From Spirochaetales bacterium (GTDB taxonomy: Bacteria; Spirochaetota; Spirochaetia; Sphaerochaetales; Sphaerochaetaceae), in NCBI GenBank assembly GCA_022771185.1, contig JALFCJ010000288.1, positions 1-10,368 of the forward strand: DNA of 10,368 nucleotides, in the 5' to 3' direction. Shown here in pieces: positions 1 through 7,704 of the stretch (position 1 is the first letter of the stretch; each line of letters starts with the position of its first letter). Under the pieces are notes generated by a model. It was given only the letters and a program-made list of their open reading frames with translations, had not been told where the DNA came from and searched no databases. A program made the translations under genes and the position numbers.

Positions 1-861
1 TTTATTAAGAGTCAAAAGTTTATGCTGTATCTCGGACAAAAATCCATGGCTATCGAAAGTATGGCGACCGCATCTTGGACAAGCCACGATTCTTACTCCC
101 CCCTTCTTCAAGCCCATTGTCCTCAATATTTCGTTGGCACATAAGACTTCATCTTCGATGCTGCCATTTATTGATACTCTGATAGTATCTCCAATGCCTT
201 CTTTAAGGAGGTTTCCAAGAGCCCAAGTAGAACGGACAGCACTTGTTATGGCATTTCCAGCTTCTGTTACACCCAAGTGAAATGGATAAACACTCTTCTC
301 CTTAAATAGCCTTGCCGCCCTCATTGTATTATCTATATCACTACTCTTTAATGAGACAACAATGTTTTTAAAGTTCCAAGCTTCAAAGTCAGAGATATAT
401 TCAAGGGCGGTATTCACCATCAATTCAACTACATCATCGCCCTTTTCATGCTTTGGAAGTGAACCCGTGTTCAGCCCTATTCTTATGGCTTTTCCTGTAT
501 CTCTGGCTTTCTCTACAACCAGCTTTGTCTTCCATTTGTCTCCGATATTACCAGGATTAATCCTGATCTTATCTGCTCCGTTATCCATAGCCTCCAACGC
601 AAGCTTGTAATCAAAATGAATATCGGCCACCACTGGAATCGGAGAGTGGGATGTAATATATTTGAAGTTTTCACCATCCGCTTTCGATACATAGCTGAAA
701 CGGATCAAGTCGCAGCCCATAAGAGAGAGATCGTTTATTCTTTTTACTACTATTTCAGGGTTTATTCCTGAAATCTTATCGTCATACATAGTCTGGACTT
801 TAACACTCTCGTCTCCACCTATCTTTATATCTCTTACTTGAGCTATGTACTTTGAGTTCAT
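1..861 (-). CDS. ispG: 4-hydroxy-3-methylbut-2-en-1-yl diphosphate synthase (IspG/GcpE), C-terminus cut by window edge
   Basis: IspG is the [4Fe-4S] enzyme of the MEP isoprenoid pathway that reduces methylerythritol cyclodiphosphate to HMBPP in the cytosol. I translated the 287 codons that are open from the ATG at 861 to the left edge. Visible signatures are VQTMYDD near the N-terminus, PVVADIHFDYKLAL and KIRINPGNIG in the TIM barrel, HLGVTEAG, GIGDTIRVS, and CPRCGR with the first two cluster cysteines at C261 and C264. The family is usually about 350-400 residues, so roughly the last 70 are missing, including the third cluster cysteine and the NGPGE motif. The start is set by an ideal AGGAGG five bases before the ATG. 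That ATG overlaps the upstream stop by 4 nt (ATGA), indicating translational coupling. The gene is last visible in the VOC, YhcH-like, ispG cluster. Confidence 0.96.
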   Translation of the reverse strand, partial: MNSKYIAQVRDIKIGGDESVKVQTMYDDKISGINPEIVVKRINDLSLMGCDLIRFSYVSKADGENFKYITSHSPIPVVADIHFDYKLALEAMDNGADKIRINPGNIGDKWKTKLVVEKARDTGKAIRIGLNTGSLPKHEKGDDVVELMVNTALEYISDFEAWNFKNIVVSLKSSDIDNTMRAARLFKEKSVYPFHLGVTEAGNAITSAVRSTWALGNLLKEGIGDTIRVSINGSIEDEVLCANEILRTMGLKKGGVRIVACPRCGRHTFDSHGFLSEIQHKLLTLNK

Positions 862-1169
862 TTCAGCCTCCTATGTTCAACGATCCCCTCCGATGTATTC
901 AAAGCAAAGGGTTCTCCAGGGAGGTAAAGAACAAACTCTCCTTCCTCAAGTGTAACGACCCCAGTCACTTCCCTGTTCTCTCTGTTATCTCTCCAGCCAG
1001 TGGCTGCATTGGCCTTACCTTTTATAACTAAAAAAATATTTGTAGCTTCTTTATCAACTACAAAACTTTTGTAATCACGATTCTTTTCAAGTCGAAAAGA
1101 ATCAATATTCCTGATCCTGTCGTCTAAGCCCACATAATCAATAAGGTTCTCAAGTCTATCTTTTACCAT
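858..1169 (-). CDS. Small YhcH/YjgK/YiaL-like (DUF386) protein, shortened variant
   Basis: This 103-residue protein resembles the YhcH/YjgK/YiaL cupin-like family, linked in other bacteria to sugar-acid metabolism and biofilm phenotypes. The N-terminus (DRLENLIDYVGL, residues 4-15) matches the family's opening helix. The segment IFLVIKGKA (45-53) matches the core strand before the conserved gly-glu turn, and EEGEFVLYLPGEPFALN (75-91) matches the C-terminal strand that normally reads PGEPH. The family is about 150 residues. Here the middle region carrying the EAH..YIDIQ motif is absent or replaced, and the PGEPH histidine is F88, so the expected metal ligands are gone. The gene lies 35 nt after the VOC gene stop and overlaps ispG by 4 nt; its last codons contain the ispG Shine-Dalgarno site. 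Its own SD is weak (AGGT). Family assignment is by eye and moderate; no enzyme activity is implied. Confidence 0.6.
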   Translation of the reverse strand: MVKDRLENLIDYVGLDDRIRNIDSFRLEKNRDYKSFVVDKEATNIFLVIKGKANAATGWRDNRENREVTGVVTLEEGEFVLYLPGEPFALNTSEGIVEHRRLK

Positions 1170-1204
1170 ATGTTTAACCTATCCAAATAAGAAATGAGAG
1201 GATG

Positions 1205-1657
1205 TCACTTTTTTTCTTTAAATATATTTATTGAAGAAGTCTTATCCTTTTCTTTTATATATTCTCTCTCACTATCTGTGATTGTAGCATAATCAAATTC
1301 ACTCTCTATGACTATCACGATATTCATATCAGGGTCTATAAGTTTTATATACTTTCGTCCGTTGAAACTTCCTTCACCGGCACAGATAGAATTCCTGTCA
1401 TCTCTAAGAGAAAGTATTCTAAGAAAAGTATCAAAAGAGGGTACTTCAAACACCAAAGAAAAAGCATTTGTATTCTGCCCGTCTCCAAGAAGAGAAAAAA
1501 ACTCATTCCATTTCTCTTCAGAAATAATAGTCAAACCACTTTTCCAACTACACCAGCCATCCCCCCTCTCTGCAGTATCTTCAAATAATAGAGATGAATA
1601 CCATTGGCGTGAAATAGTTAAATTACTGACTTTAATTACAGAATGAGTGAGCTTCAT
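1205..1657 (-). CDS. VOC (glyoxalase/bleomycin-resistance/dioxygenase) superfamily protein
   Basis: This 150-residue protein fits a single two-module VOC fold. THSVIKVSN at the N-terminus is the usual first strand with a possible metal ligand H5, followed by a helix (ISRQWYSSLL) and a strand pair. A second module carries FEVPSFDTFL and ends in KYIKLIDPDMNIVIVIES (103-119), the DPDGN-type turn, with E118 at the usual metal-ligand position. The C-terminus is a charged lysine-rich tail. The substrate cannot be told: VOC proteins include lyases, dioxygenases and antibiotic-binding proteins. An in-frame GTG four codons upstream (1669) is rejected as the start because it sits inside the Shine-Dalgarno GGTGGAG. 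The ATG at 1657 lies six bases after that site. The gene begins about 50 nt past the ATPase operon terminator and heads the cluster that ends in ispG. Confidence 0.75.
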   Translation of the reverse strand: MKLTHSVIKVSNLTISRQWYSSLLFEDTAERGDGWCSWKSGLTIISEEKWNEFFSLLGDGQNTNAFSLVFEVPSFDTFLRILSLRDDRNSICAGEGSFNGRKYIKLIDPDMNIVIVIESEFDYATITDSEREYIKEKDKTSSINIFKEKK

Positions 1658-1706
1658 TTTATTCTCCACCTTGATTATACATCAGGGAGAAAGATTTAGG
1701 CATAAA

Positions 1707-1730
1707 ATTTGGGCACCTAAGTGCCCAAAT
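1707..1730 (-). terminator. Rho-independent-type terminator of the V-type ATPase operon
   Basis: A perfect 10-bp inverted repeat (ATTTGGGCAC and GTGCCCAAAT) encloses a 4-nt loop and begins about 17 nt past the atpK stop. On the minus strand the stem runs directly into a short T-run (TTTTA). The T-tract is short, so some read-through into the VOC gene is possible. The plus-strand side has no T-run. Confidence 0.75.
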
Positions 1731-1746
1731 ACAAGACGCATATCTC

Positions 1747-2199
1747 TTATTTGTTGAGAAGAAGCATACCGAATACAAGTGTGAAGAGAGCGACTGTCTC
1801 AACAATACCGATTACGATAAAGTACTTTGCTGTACCCTTACCTGTCTCAGCAAGAGCGTCTGCAGCAGAAGCAGCGACCTTACCCTGGAAGAAAGCAGAG
1901 AGGCCGATGACGACGCCTGCAAGAAGACCGACGGAAATGGAAAGAATACCATTAGCGAGACTAGGATCGGAGAGCTTAGCAGAGATGAAGTTCATAAGAA
2001 GGAAGCCATAGATGATCTGTGTAAGAGGTGCACCAGCAAAACCAACAAGAATAAATGGATCCTGCTTTCCGTTTGCATAACACTTTTTCCAACCACCGAC
2101 AGATGCCAGTGATGCCATTCCTGCGCCGAAACCAGAGCCAACTGCTGAAATGCAGAGAGCACATGCCATACCGATGTAAATGAGGAAACTGTAGTTCAT
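1747..2199 (-). CDS. atpK: V-type ATP synthase/ATPase subunit K (rotor-ring proteolipid)
   Basis: This 150-residue protein is the membrane rotor subunit, a double hairpin of four hydrophobic helices (about 4-30, 49-71, 83-110, 124-148), the usual size for a duplicated V-type proteolipid. The ion-binding glutamate is E134 in VETVALF of helix 4; helix 2 has no carboxylate, as is normal for the duplicated form. Residues matching the E. hirae NtpK sodium site are present: T60 and Q61 (PLTQIIYGF, with Y64), Q105 (FFQGKVAA) and E134. This suggests Na+ rather than H+ coupling, though that is inference. The start has AGGAG six bases upstream. It follows atpI by 19 nt, is the last gene of the operon, and is closed by the hairpin at 1707-1730. 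Confidence 0.96.
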   Translation of the reverse strand: MNYSFLIYIGMACALCISAVGSGFGAGMASLASVGGWKKCYANGKQDPFILVGFAGAPLTQIIYGFLLMNFISAKLSDPSLANGILSISVGLLAGVVIGLSAFFQGKVAASAADALAETGKGTAKYFIVIGIVETVALFTLVFGMLLLNK

Positions 2200-2218
2200 A
2201 ATCTACTCCTATTGATTT

Positions 2219-4057
2219 TTATTTAAGGACCTTCTTCTTGAAAGGTTCATATTTGTATCCGGACCATTCTACACCGACTTGGCCGGAGAATTCCATAATA
2301 TTAAGTCTTACGCCATGAACGACAATAGACAAAAATCCCATAACCAGGTTAACAGCATGTCCAATAATAAGGACAAGGATTCCAAATGGAAGTGCAAATC
2401 CACTTAAGAGTCCTTCAGCCATTCCATTAAATGATTGTGCGATAGCTAAAGATGCCAGACCTACTGCAAAGAGTCTTATATAACTCATTACGTTTGAAAA
2501 GCAGCTTATAGTATCGATAAAGTTGGTGAAAAAGCCTCCCAAGGACTCTTTCAAACCTTGTGCAAAAGGCTTTCCAGGAGACATCTCGGAAAAGAGACAG
2601 ACAAGAATAAAGCCGGTAGCGATTCCAACTACAATGAGAGTAAAAGGAACCGGAGTATCTACAACAAGGTACAAAACCAACAAATAGAGAAGGTTTGTAT
2701 TCAACATCCACCCGAAATCTGCGATAAACGAGAGGTCCTTCTGCTTTATCTTATCGATAATACAAATGACACACGCAAGTGACAAATGTATTGTTCCGAT
2801 AGAGAAACAGAGAGTCATCATGTTATCTTGGACACTAGCAGAGTTCATGCTGAAAGCTTCTGGGAAGTTAGTTAATCCAGGGATTACAAGCATTCTCAAT
2901 AAGCTAACATTCTCTATTATCGTCTCGCTTCCAAACCATGTACCGGTAATGGCACCCCATATTACTGTCGCTCCACCGAAAACATAGATAAGAGCATTTA
3001 AGTCCGAACACTTCTTGCTCTTTATGTTAAGTACAGCGGCGACAAGGACAAGTAAGAGTCCATAACCCGCGTCTCCGATAATCATGGCAAAGAACAGAGT
3101 CATAAATATCAAGAAGTATCTTGATATATCTTTTTCCCTATATCCCGGCACCAAACCCAGCATATCAAAAAGAGGCTGGATTATTCTTACAAAGCCCTTG
3201 TGATTTAGCTTTGTAGGAGGATTTTCCTCTTCTCCTGGATCATCAGAAATATATCCCACTCCATTGTCTTTCGCCCATGCCTTGAAGGCATCCATGCTGG
3301 AGACGGGAACATAACCGGTTATGTAAGATATTCCCTCGTCATCTGAGACAGTTGCATTGACTTTATCAAGGAGGATTGCTTCGTCTTCTGTTTTGAGCCA
3401 AGAATTGAAAGAAGATATATAGACTGTTGAAGAGCGAAATATTTCTCTTATTTCGTCTACTCTCTTTTCACCAATCAAAGCCTCGCTTTCCAGTTCTCCG
3501 AGGCTCTTAGAAGGAAGACTAAACTCCGATAGTTGATAATCTTTCTTCAAAGCATCACCTATGACAGCCACTGCACTTCCATTTTCATTCTTTACAGGAA
3601 CAAATGTGACTTCAGAGTCCTCAGACAAAGTCTTTAAATCTTTTTTAGTGACAGTATAGAAATGAAGATTTATTCCCATTTTTGAGAGTTCTTGAATCTC
3701 TTTAGGATCAAAGTCCCCCCAACTTCTGATTCTATCGGCTTCATTTCTCAAGACTCTTACTCTATCCGCAGTCTTTTGTTCTTCATCCATTAAAGCGACT
3801 ATACTCTTTGCAGTAGAAAGAACATCGGATGAAGCAAGATTCTTTTCAGAAAGAGGATTCTTTTTGTCTACATATGACTCAAGATTACCAAGAGCCTTTA
3901 AGACAATAGACTTGTCTCTTTCTTTGTTCTCACTTTCAACAGACTTCTGGGCTACATCCTTTATGTGGACAAGTCCTAGGTCTCTAAGGGAAAGGACAAC
4001 TGACAACGCCTTCTCTTTTTGGCAGAAGACTGTAATTCTTTTCATTTTTTCAATCAT
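2219..4057 (-). CDS. atpI: V-type ATP synthase/ATPase subunit I (membrane stator, a-subunit homologue)
   Basis: This 612-residue protein has a soluble N-terminal half (1-300) with helical, charged segments that bind the peripheral stalks, then a membrane half with about seven or eight hydrophobic helices starting near 313. The key arginine that faces the rotor glutamate is R528 in NVMSYIRLFAVGLA (522-535). Further conserved positions are H567 and N570 (GHAVN) and R584 with E589 in HGVRLNIMEF, near the C-terminus. The length is normal for bacterial subunit I. The start codon overlaps the atpD stop by one base (TGATG), with AAGG about eight bases upstream; a second ATG at codon 5 is possible but not needed. 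It works with K as the ion channel of the Vo sector in the cytoplasmic membrane. Confidence 0.96.
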   Translation of the reverse strand: MIEKMKRITVFCQKEKALSVVLSLRDLGLVHIKDVAQKSVESENKERDKSIVLKALGNLESYVDKKNPLSEKNLASSDVLSTAKSIVALMDEEQKTADRVRVLRNEADRIRSWGDFDPKEIQELSKMGINLHFYTVTKKDLKTLSEDSEVTFVPVKNENGSAVAVIGDALKKDYQLSEFSLPSKSLGELESEALIGEKRVDEIREIFRSSTVYISSFNSWLKTEDEAILLDKVNATVSDDEGISYITGYVPVSSMDAFKAWAKDNGVGYISDDPGEEENPPTKLNHKGFVRIIQPLFDMLGLVPGYREKDISRYFLIFMTLFFAMIIGDAGYGLLLVLVAAVLNIKSKKCSDLNALIYVFGGATVIWGAITGTWFGSETIIENVSLLRMLVIPGLTNFPEAFSMNSASVQDNMMTLCFSIGTIHLSLACVICIIDKIKQKDLSFIADFGWMLNTNLLYLLVLYLVVDTPVPFTLIVVGIATGFILVCLFSEMSPGKPFAQGLKESLGGFFTNFIDTISCFSNVMSYIRLFAVGLASLAIAQSFNGMAEGLLSGFALPFGILVLIIGHAVNLVMGFLSIVVHGVRLNIMEFSGQVGVEWSGYKYEPFKKKVLK

Positions 4058-4671
4058 CAGCTTACCTTCCCTAATTTCTTCTTTGCTATCTTACCTCTTA
4101 CGACAGCGGAAGTCTGCTGATCCTGGAGATAGATACCGATTTTCCTAATATTCTCTTTGGCCTCAGGAATCTTGACTTTCTCAAAGAGGTTGACTCTCTG
4201 AGTAGTAGTCCTCAACTCCTTTTCAAGAAGCTTTATCCTTTCCTTAAGGGTCTCGATCAAAGCATCGTATCTTGCAATCTCGCCAAGAGCTACGATGGCC
4301 TTATCGACCCATAAAGGATAAGCTCTCAGGTCATAAGGAACGTCTTCAAAGACCAAAGACTGGAATACAGGGACCTCTACGCCTGCAATATTACCTTTAG
4401 TCTTTTTGACTTCCTTTACTTTTACAAGATGAGAGATAGAGTGATCCTCACTCCAAGAGCTGTTTTCACCATAGACGGCAATCCAACTTTTCATGCCATC
4501 TACAGCTTCCTTCTGCTTTACTTTCAGCTCTTCTATTTCAGCATGGCTTTGACGTATTACTGTCTGAAGCTGCTGTTTCTTTAGCTGAAGTGTCGGCAGA
4601 TAGCGGGTAAACTGCTTCAAGGAGTCTTTCTGCTTCTTCTGCTCATTCTTGGTCAGCTTTATTTTCGCCAC
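4057..4671 (-). CDS. atpD: V-type ATP synthase/ATPase subunit D (central shaft)
   Basis: This 204-residue protein is the rotor shaft that turns inside the A3B3 head. The N-terminus IKLTKNEQKKQKDSLKQF, followed by RYLPTLQLKKQQLQ, is the conserved opening of subunit D. Long charged helices at about 5-75 and 125-175 should form the antiparallel coiled coil, and the C-terminus is basic. The start is a GTG at 4671, 12 nt after the atpB stop, with GAGGG about ten bases upstream. No ATG occurs in this frame until about codon 60, well past the conserved N-terminus. It sits between atpB and atpI as in other spirochaete and chlamydial operons. Confidence 0.95.
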   Translation of the reverse strand: MAKIKLTKNEQKKQKDSLKQFTRYLPTLQLKKQQLQTVIRQSHAEIEELKVKQKEAVDGMKSWIAVYGENSSWSEDHSISHLVKVKEVKKTKGNIAGVEVPVFQSLVFEDVPYDLRAYPLWVDKAIVALGEIARYDALIETLKERIKLLEKELRTTTQRVNLFEKVKIPEAKENIRKIGIYLQDQQTSAVVRGKIAKKKLGKVS

Positions 4672-4683
4672 AGTCTTCTACCC

Positions 4684-5976
4684 TCACTTAGGCCAATACT
4701 TGGCAATTAGATCAGACTTCAACAGTGTCTCTTCTGGAGAGAAACACTGGCTGAGGATTTTCCATCCTGTGTCCAATGCCTCTTCTAGAGGAATATTGAC
4801 ACTCAAGTCCATAAGCTGTTTTTCAAACATCTCACCGTACTTCAAAAGCTTTTCGTCCCAGTCAGACATCAAGAAGCCCATGCTCTTCTTTTCAAGAGAG
4901 TCTTTATAAGAAGCATAGAGTTTGATCATACCGTCCATTAAGGCTCTATGGTCGTCTCTTGTATCTTTGTTTACGTTCTGCTTAAGACGAGACAAGGATC
5001 CAAATGGCTCGATATGGCCATGCTTAAGATAGTACTGACCCTCAGTAATATATCCTGTATTGTCTGGACCCGGGTGTGTTACGTCATCGCCAGGCATAGT
5101 TGTGACACCGAGAATTGTAACAGATCCAGCGCCTTCAAAGTCGACAGCCTTCTCATATCTAGCTGCAAGCTGAGAATACAAATCACCAGGATAACCTCTA
5201 TTTGAAGGAACCTGGTCCATTGTGATGGCCATTTCCTTCAAGGCATCTGCATAGTTTGTCATATCGGTCAGAAGTACAAGGACTTTCTTTCCCTGAAGTG
5301 CAAACTGTTCTGCAACAGCAAGGGAAAGGTCTGGTACAAGAGTACACTCTACAGTCGGGTCTGCGGCAGTATGAATGAACATTACAGTACGGGAAAGAGC
5401 GCCTGACTTATTGAGAGTATCTCTAAAGAAGAGATAATCGTCGTACTTTAGTCCCATACCACCCAAGACAATGATATCGACTTCAGCCTGCATGGCAATA
5501 CGTGCCAAAAGCTGGTTATATGGCTCACCGCTGATAGAGAAGATAGGAAGCTTCTGAGACTCTACAAGAGTATTGAAGACATCGATCATCGGGATACCAG
5601 TACGAATCATATTCTTCGGTACGATACGTCTGGCAGGGTTTACAGATGGTCCGCCAATAGGAATCATGTTGTCTTCAAGTTCAGGTCCATTGTCTCTAGG
5701 CTTTCCTGCTCCATCAAAGACTCTTCCAAGTAGATTATCAGAGAAACTGACTCTCATAGGAACGCCCAGGAATCTGACGCTGTCTCCTGTGCTGATACCG
5801 CTGGCACCAGAGAATACCTGAAGTGAAACAAGCTCTCCGTCAAGCTTAATTACGTTAGCATAAGACTTTCCTGTCTTTGTTGTTACTTCAGCCAAGTCTC
5901 CGCTTCTTACGCCATCAGCCTTAACAGAGATGACGTTTCCTACTATTGATTCGATCTTTGTATATACCTTCTGCAT
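4684..5976 (-). CDS. atpB: V-type ATP synthase/ATPase subunit B (non-catalytic nucleotide-binding subunit)
   Basis: This 430-residue protein alternates with subunit A in the head hexamer. It starts with a beta-barrel domain (about 1-75). The nucleotide-domain loop is SISGEPYNQLLARIA (147-161), where the B family lacks a functional Walker A lysine. It also has LVLLTDMTNYADALKE (233-248), RGYPGDLYSQLAARYE (260-275) and the interface arginine R330 in GSLSRLK, which corresponds to the arginine finger of E. hirae B. The SGEPYNQLL form of the loop is typical of spirochaete B subunits, compared with SGxGLPHN in archaeal and enterococcal ones. The start ATG lies three bases after the atpA stop; the SD AGAGG overlaps the end of atpA. 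Confidence 0.97.
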   Translation of the reverse strand: MQKVYTKIESIVGNVISVKADGVRSGDLAEVTTKTGKSYANVIKLDGELVSLQVFSGASGISTGDSVRFLGVPMRVSFSDNLLGRVFDGAGKPRDNGPELEDNMIPIGGPSVNPARRIVPKNMIRTGIPMIDVFNTLVESQKLPIFSISGEPYNQLLARIAMQAEVDIIVLGGMGLKYDDYLFFRDTLNKSGALSRTVMFIHTAADPTVECTLVPDLSLAVAEQFALQGKKVLVLLTDMTNYADALKEMAITMDQVPSNRGYPGDLYSQLAARYEKAVDFEGAGSVTILGVTTMPGDDVTHPGPDNTGYITEGQYYLKHGHIEPFGSLSRLKQNVNKDTRDDHRALMDGMIKLYASYKDSLEKKSMGFLMSDWDEKLLKYGEMFEKQLMDLSVNIPLEEALDTGWKILSQCFSPEETLLKSDLIAKYWPK

Positions 5977-5979
5977 GAC

Positions 5980-7704
5980 TTACCTCTTTCTCTCTTCAAA
6001 GAATAATCTGATCTCTTTCTCACCCTTTTCATACTCAGGAGTGTTTTCAGGAGTACCATTCCAATCCAAGAAACGCTGTCTTAGCTGGTTGAAGAAGTTT
6101 CTTGCATCCTTCTTATCCTTTAGCTGATAGTCGGAAGAAAGAATATCCAAGAGAACAGAGAATACATGCTTCTGTCTGTCGATTGTAACTGTTGCATCCA
6201 CAGGGTCGAAGGAGTTCTGCTGGAAATAGCAGGAATCTACGAACTCACCCTTCTGATAAACAATGTAGTCTTCAAGTGTAGTACCTTCTTCACCTACAAC
6301 CTTCATCATCTGTCCTACTTCACTACCACGTCTGACAAAAGAATATGCATAATCAACATCTTTCTTGTCGATTACACCCTCATATGTACTCCAGGAATCC
6401 AACGGATCGATGGCTGGATACTTTCTAGCGTCAGATCTTTCACGTGATAGTCCATGGAATGCACCTACAACTTTAAGAGTTGCCTGTGTAACTGGTTCTT
6501 CGAAGTTTCCGCCGGCAGGAGATACTGTTCCACCGATTGTTACAGAACCATAAGAACCGTCACGGAGTCTCACTTTACCGGCTCTTTCATAGAATTCAGC
6601 AATTCTTGATTCCAAATAAGCAGGGAAAGCTTCGTCACCAGGGATTTCTTCCAATCTACCGCTCATCTCTCTCATAGCCTGAGCCCAACGGGAAGTACTA
6701 TCTGCAAGGAGAAGTACATCAAGACCCATGTTTCTGTAGTATTCAGCCATTGTGACAGCTGTGTATACACTGGCTTCACGAGCTGCAACAGGCATACTTG
6801 ATGTATTACAAATAATGATAGTTCTCTCCATGAGAGATCTTCCTGTCTTCGGGTCGATAAGTTCCGGGAACTCTTTGAGAGTCTCGACGACTTCACCGGC
6901 ACGCTCACCGCAGGCTGCAATGATTACGACATCAACGTCTGCGTTTTTACTTGTAAGATGCTGAAGAACTGTCTTTCCAGCTCCGAATGGTCCAGGAATA
7001 CAGTATGTACCACCCTTTGCAACAGGAAGGAATGTGTCAATAAGTCTGATCTTGGTAACCATAGGCTCATCAGGCCTTACTCTCTCTTCATAGCACTTGA
7101 TAGGAACCTTTACAGGCTGAGTGATAATCATTGAGAGTTCTTTCTTCTCACCTTTATCGTTGGAGATGACAGCTACTGTATCACGAACAGAATACACACC
7201 CTTCTCAACAATAGACTCCACAGTCCAGATGCCTGGAAGCGTGAAAGGAACAAAGATTTTATGAGTAAAGAGAAGCTCCTGGACTGTTCCGACAGCATCT
7301 CCGCCAGATACTTCGTCGCCTTTCTTTACGCATGGAGTAAACTCCCAATCTTTATTTGGAATAGGATCCAGATAAACACCACGCTGTAAGAAGAAGCCAC
7401 ACTTTTCAGCAAGCTGAGGAAGAGGGTTCTGGAGACCATCGAAGACTTGGGTCAAAAGTCCAGGACCCAACTCGACAGATAAGAGTTCTCCTGTAAACTT
7501 TACTTCATCCCCCACCTTGATTCCCGATGTATCTTCATAGATCTGAAGGTCAGCCACCTCGCCTGTGATTCTAATGACCTCACCTTTAAGGGTTTCTTCA
7601 CCCACAAGGATATAGCCAACCTCATTCTTGATTACAGTGTCGTCAAATTTTACTTTGACAAGGTTGCCGTTGACTCCTGCAACCCGCCCAGTTTTATAGT
7701 CCAT
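5980..7704 (-). CDS. atpA: V-type ATP synthase/ATPase subunit A (catalytic)
   Basis: This is the 574-residue catalytic subunit that binds and hydrolyses or makes ATP in the head. Walker A is GPFGAGKT (238-245) with K244, followed by CGERAGEV (265-272), which contains the catalytic glutamate. VLLLADSTSRWAQAMREMSG lies in the Walker B/switch region. The V-type non-homologous insert lies at about 110-200 (DWEFTPCVKKGDEV). Length is normal. An in-frame GTG two codons upstream (7710) could be called, but it overlaps the AAGGAG site. The ATG at 7704, five bases after AAGGAG, is the better start and gives MDYKTGRVAGVNG. The 5' end overlaps the DUF2764 stop by 11 nt, so translation is probably coupled. 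Confidence 0.98.
   Translation of the reverse strand: MDYKTGRVAGVNGNLVKVKFDDTVIKNEVGYILVGEETLKGEVIRITGEVADLQIYEDTSGIKVGDEVKFTGELLSVELGPGLLTQVFDGLQNPLPQLAEKCGFFLQRGVYLDPIPNKDWEFTPCVKKGDEVSGGDAVGTVQELLFTHKIFVPFTLPGIWTVESIVEKGVYSVRDTVAVISNDKGEKKELSMIITQPVKVPIKCYEERVRPDEPMVTKIRLIDTFLPVAKGGTYCIPGPFGAGKTVLQHLTSKNADVDVVIIAACGERAGEVVETLKEFPELIDPKTGRSLMERTIIICNTSSMPVAAREASVYTAVTMAEYYRNMGLDVLLLADSTSRWAQAMREMSGRLEEIPGDEAFPAYLESRIAEFYERAGKVRLRDGSYGSVTIGGTVSPAGGNFEEPVTQATLKVVGAFHGLSRERSDARKYPAIDPLDSWSTYEGVIDKKDVDYAYSFVRRGSEVGQMMKVVGEEGTTLEDYIVYQKGEFVDSCYFQQNSFDPVDATVTIDRQKHVFSVLLDILSSDYQLKDKKDARNFFNQLRQRFLDWNGTPENTPEYEKGEKEIRLFFEERKR

Noticed and set aside
362..610. Plus-strand 82-codon ORF
   Set aside because: It lies wholly antisense within the conserved barrel of ispG and resembles no protein I know.
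1672..1702. Promoter for the VOC gene built on TATAAT at 1679-1674
   Set aside because: The -35 position reads TGCCTA, a poor match, and the implied start point falls inside the Shine-Dalgarno site.
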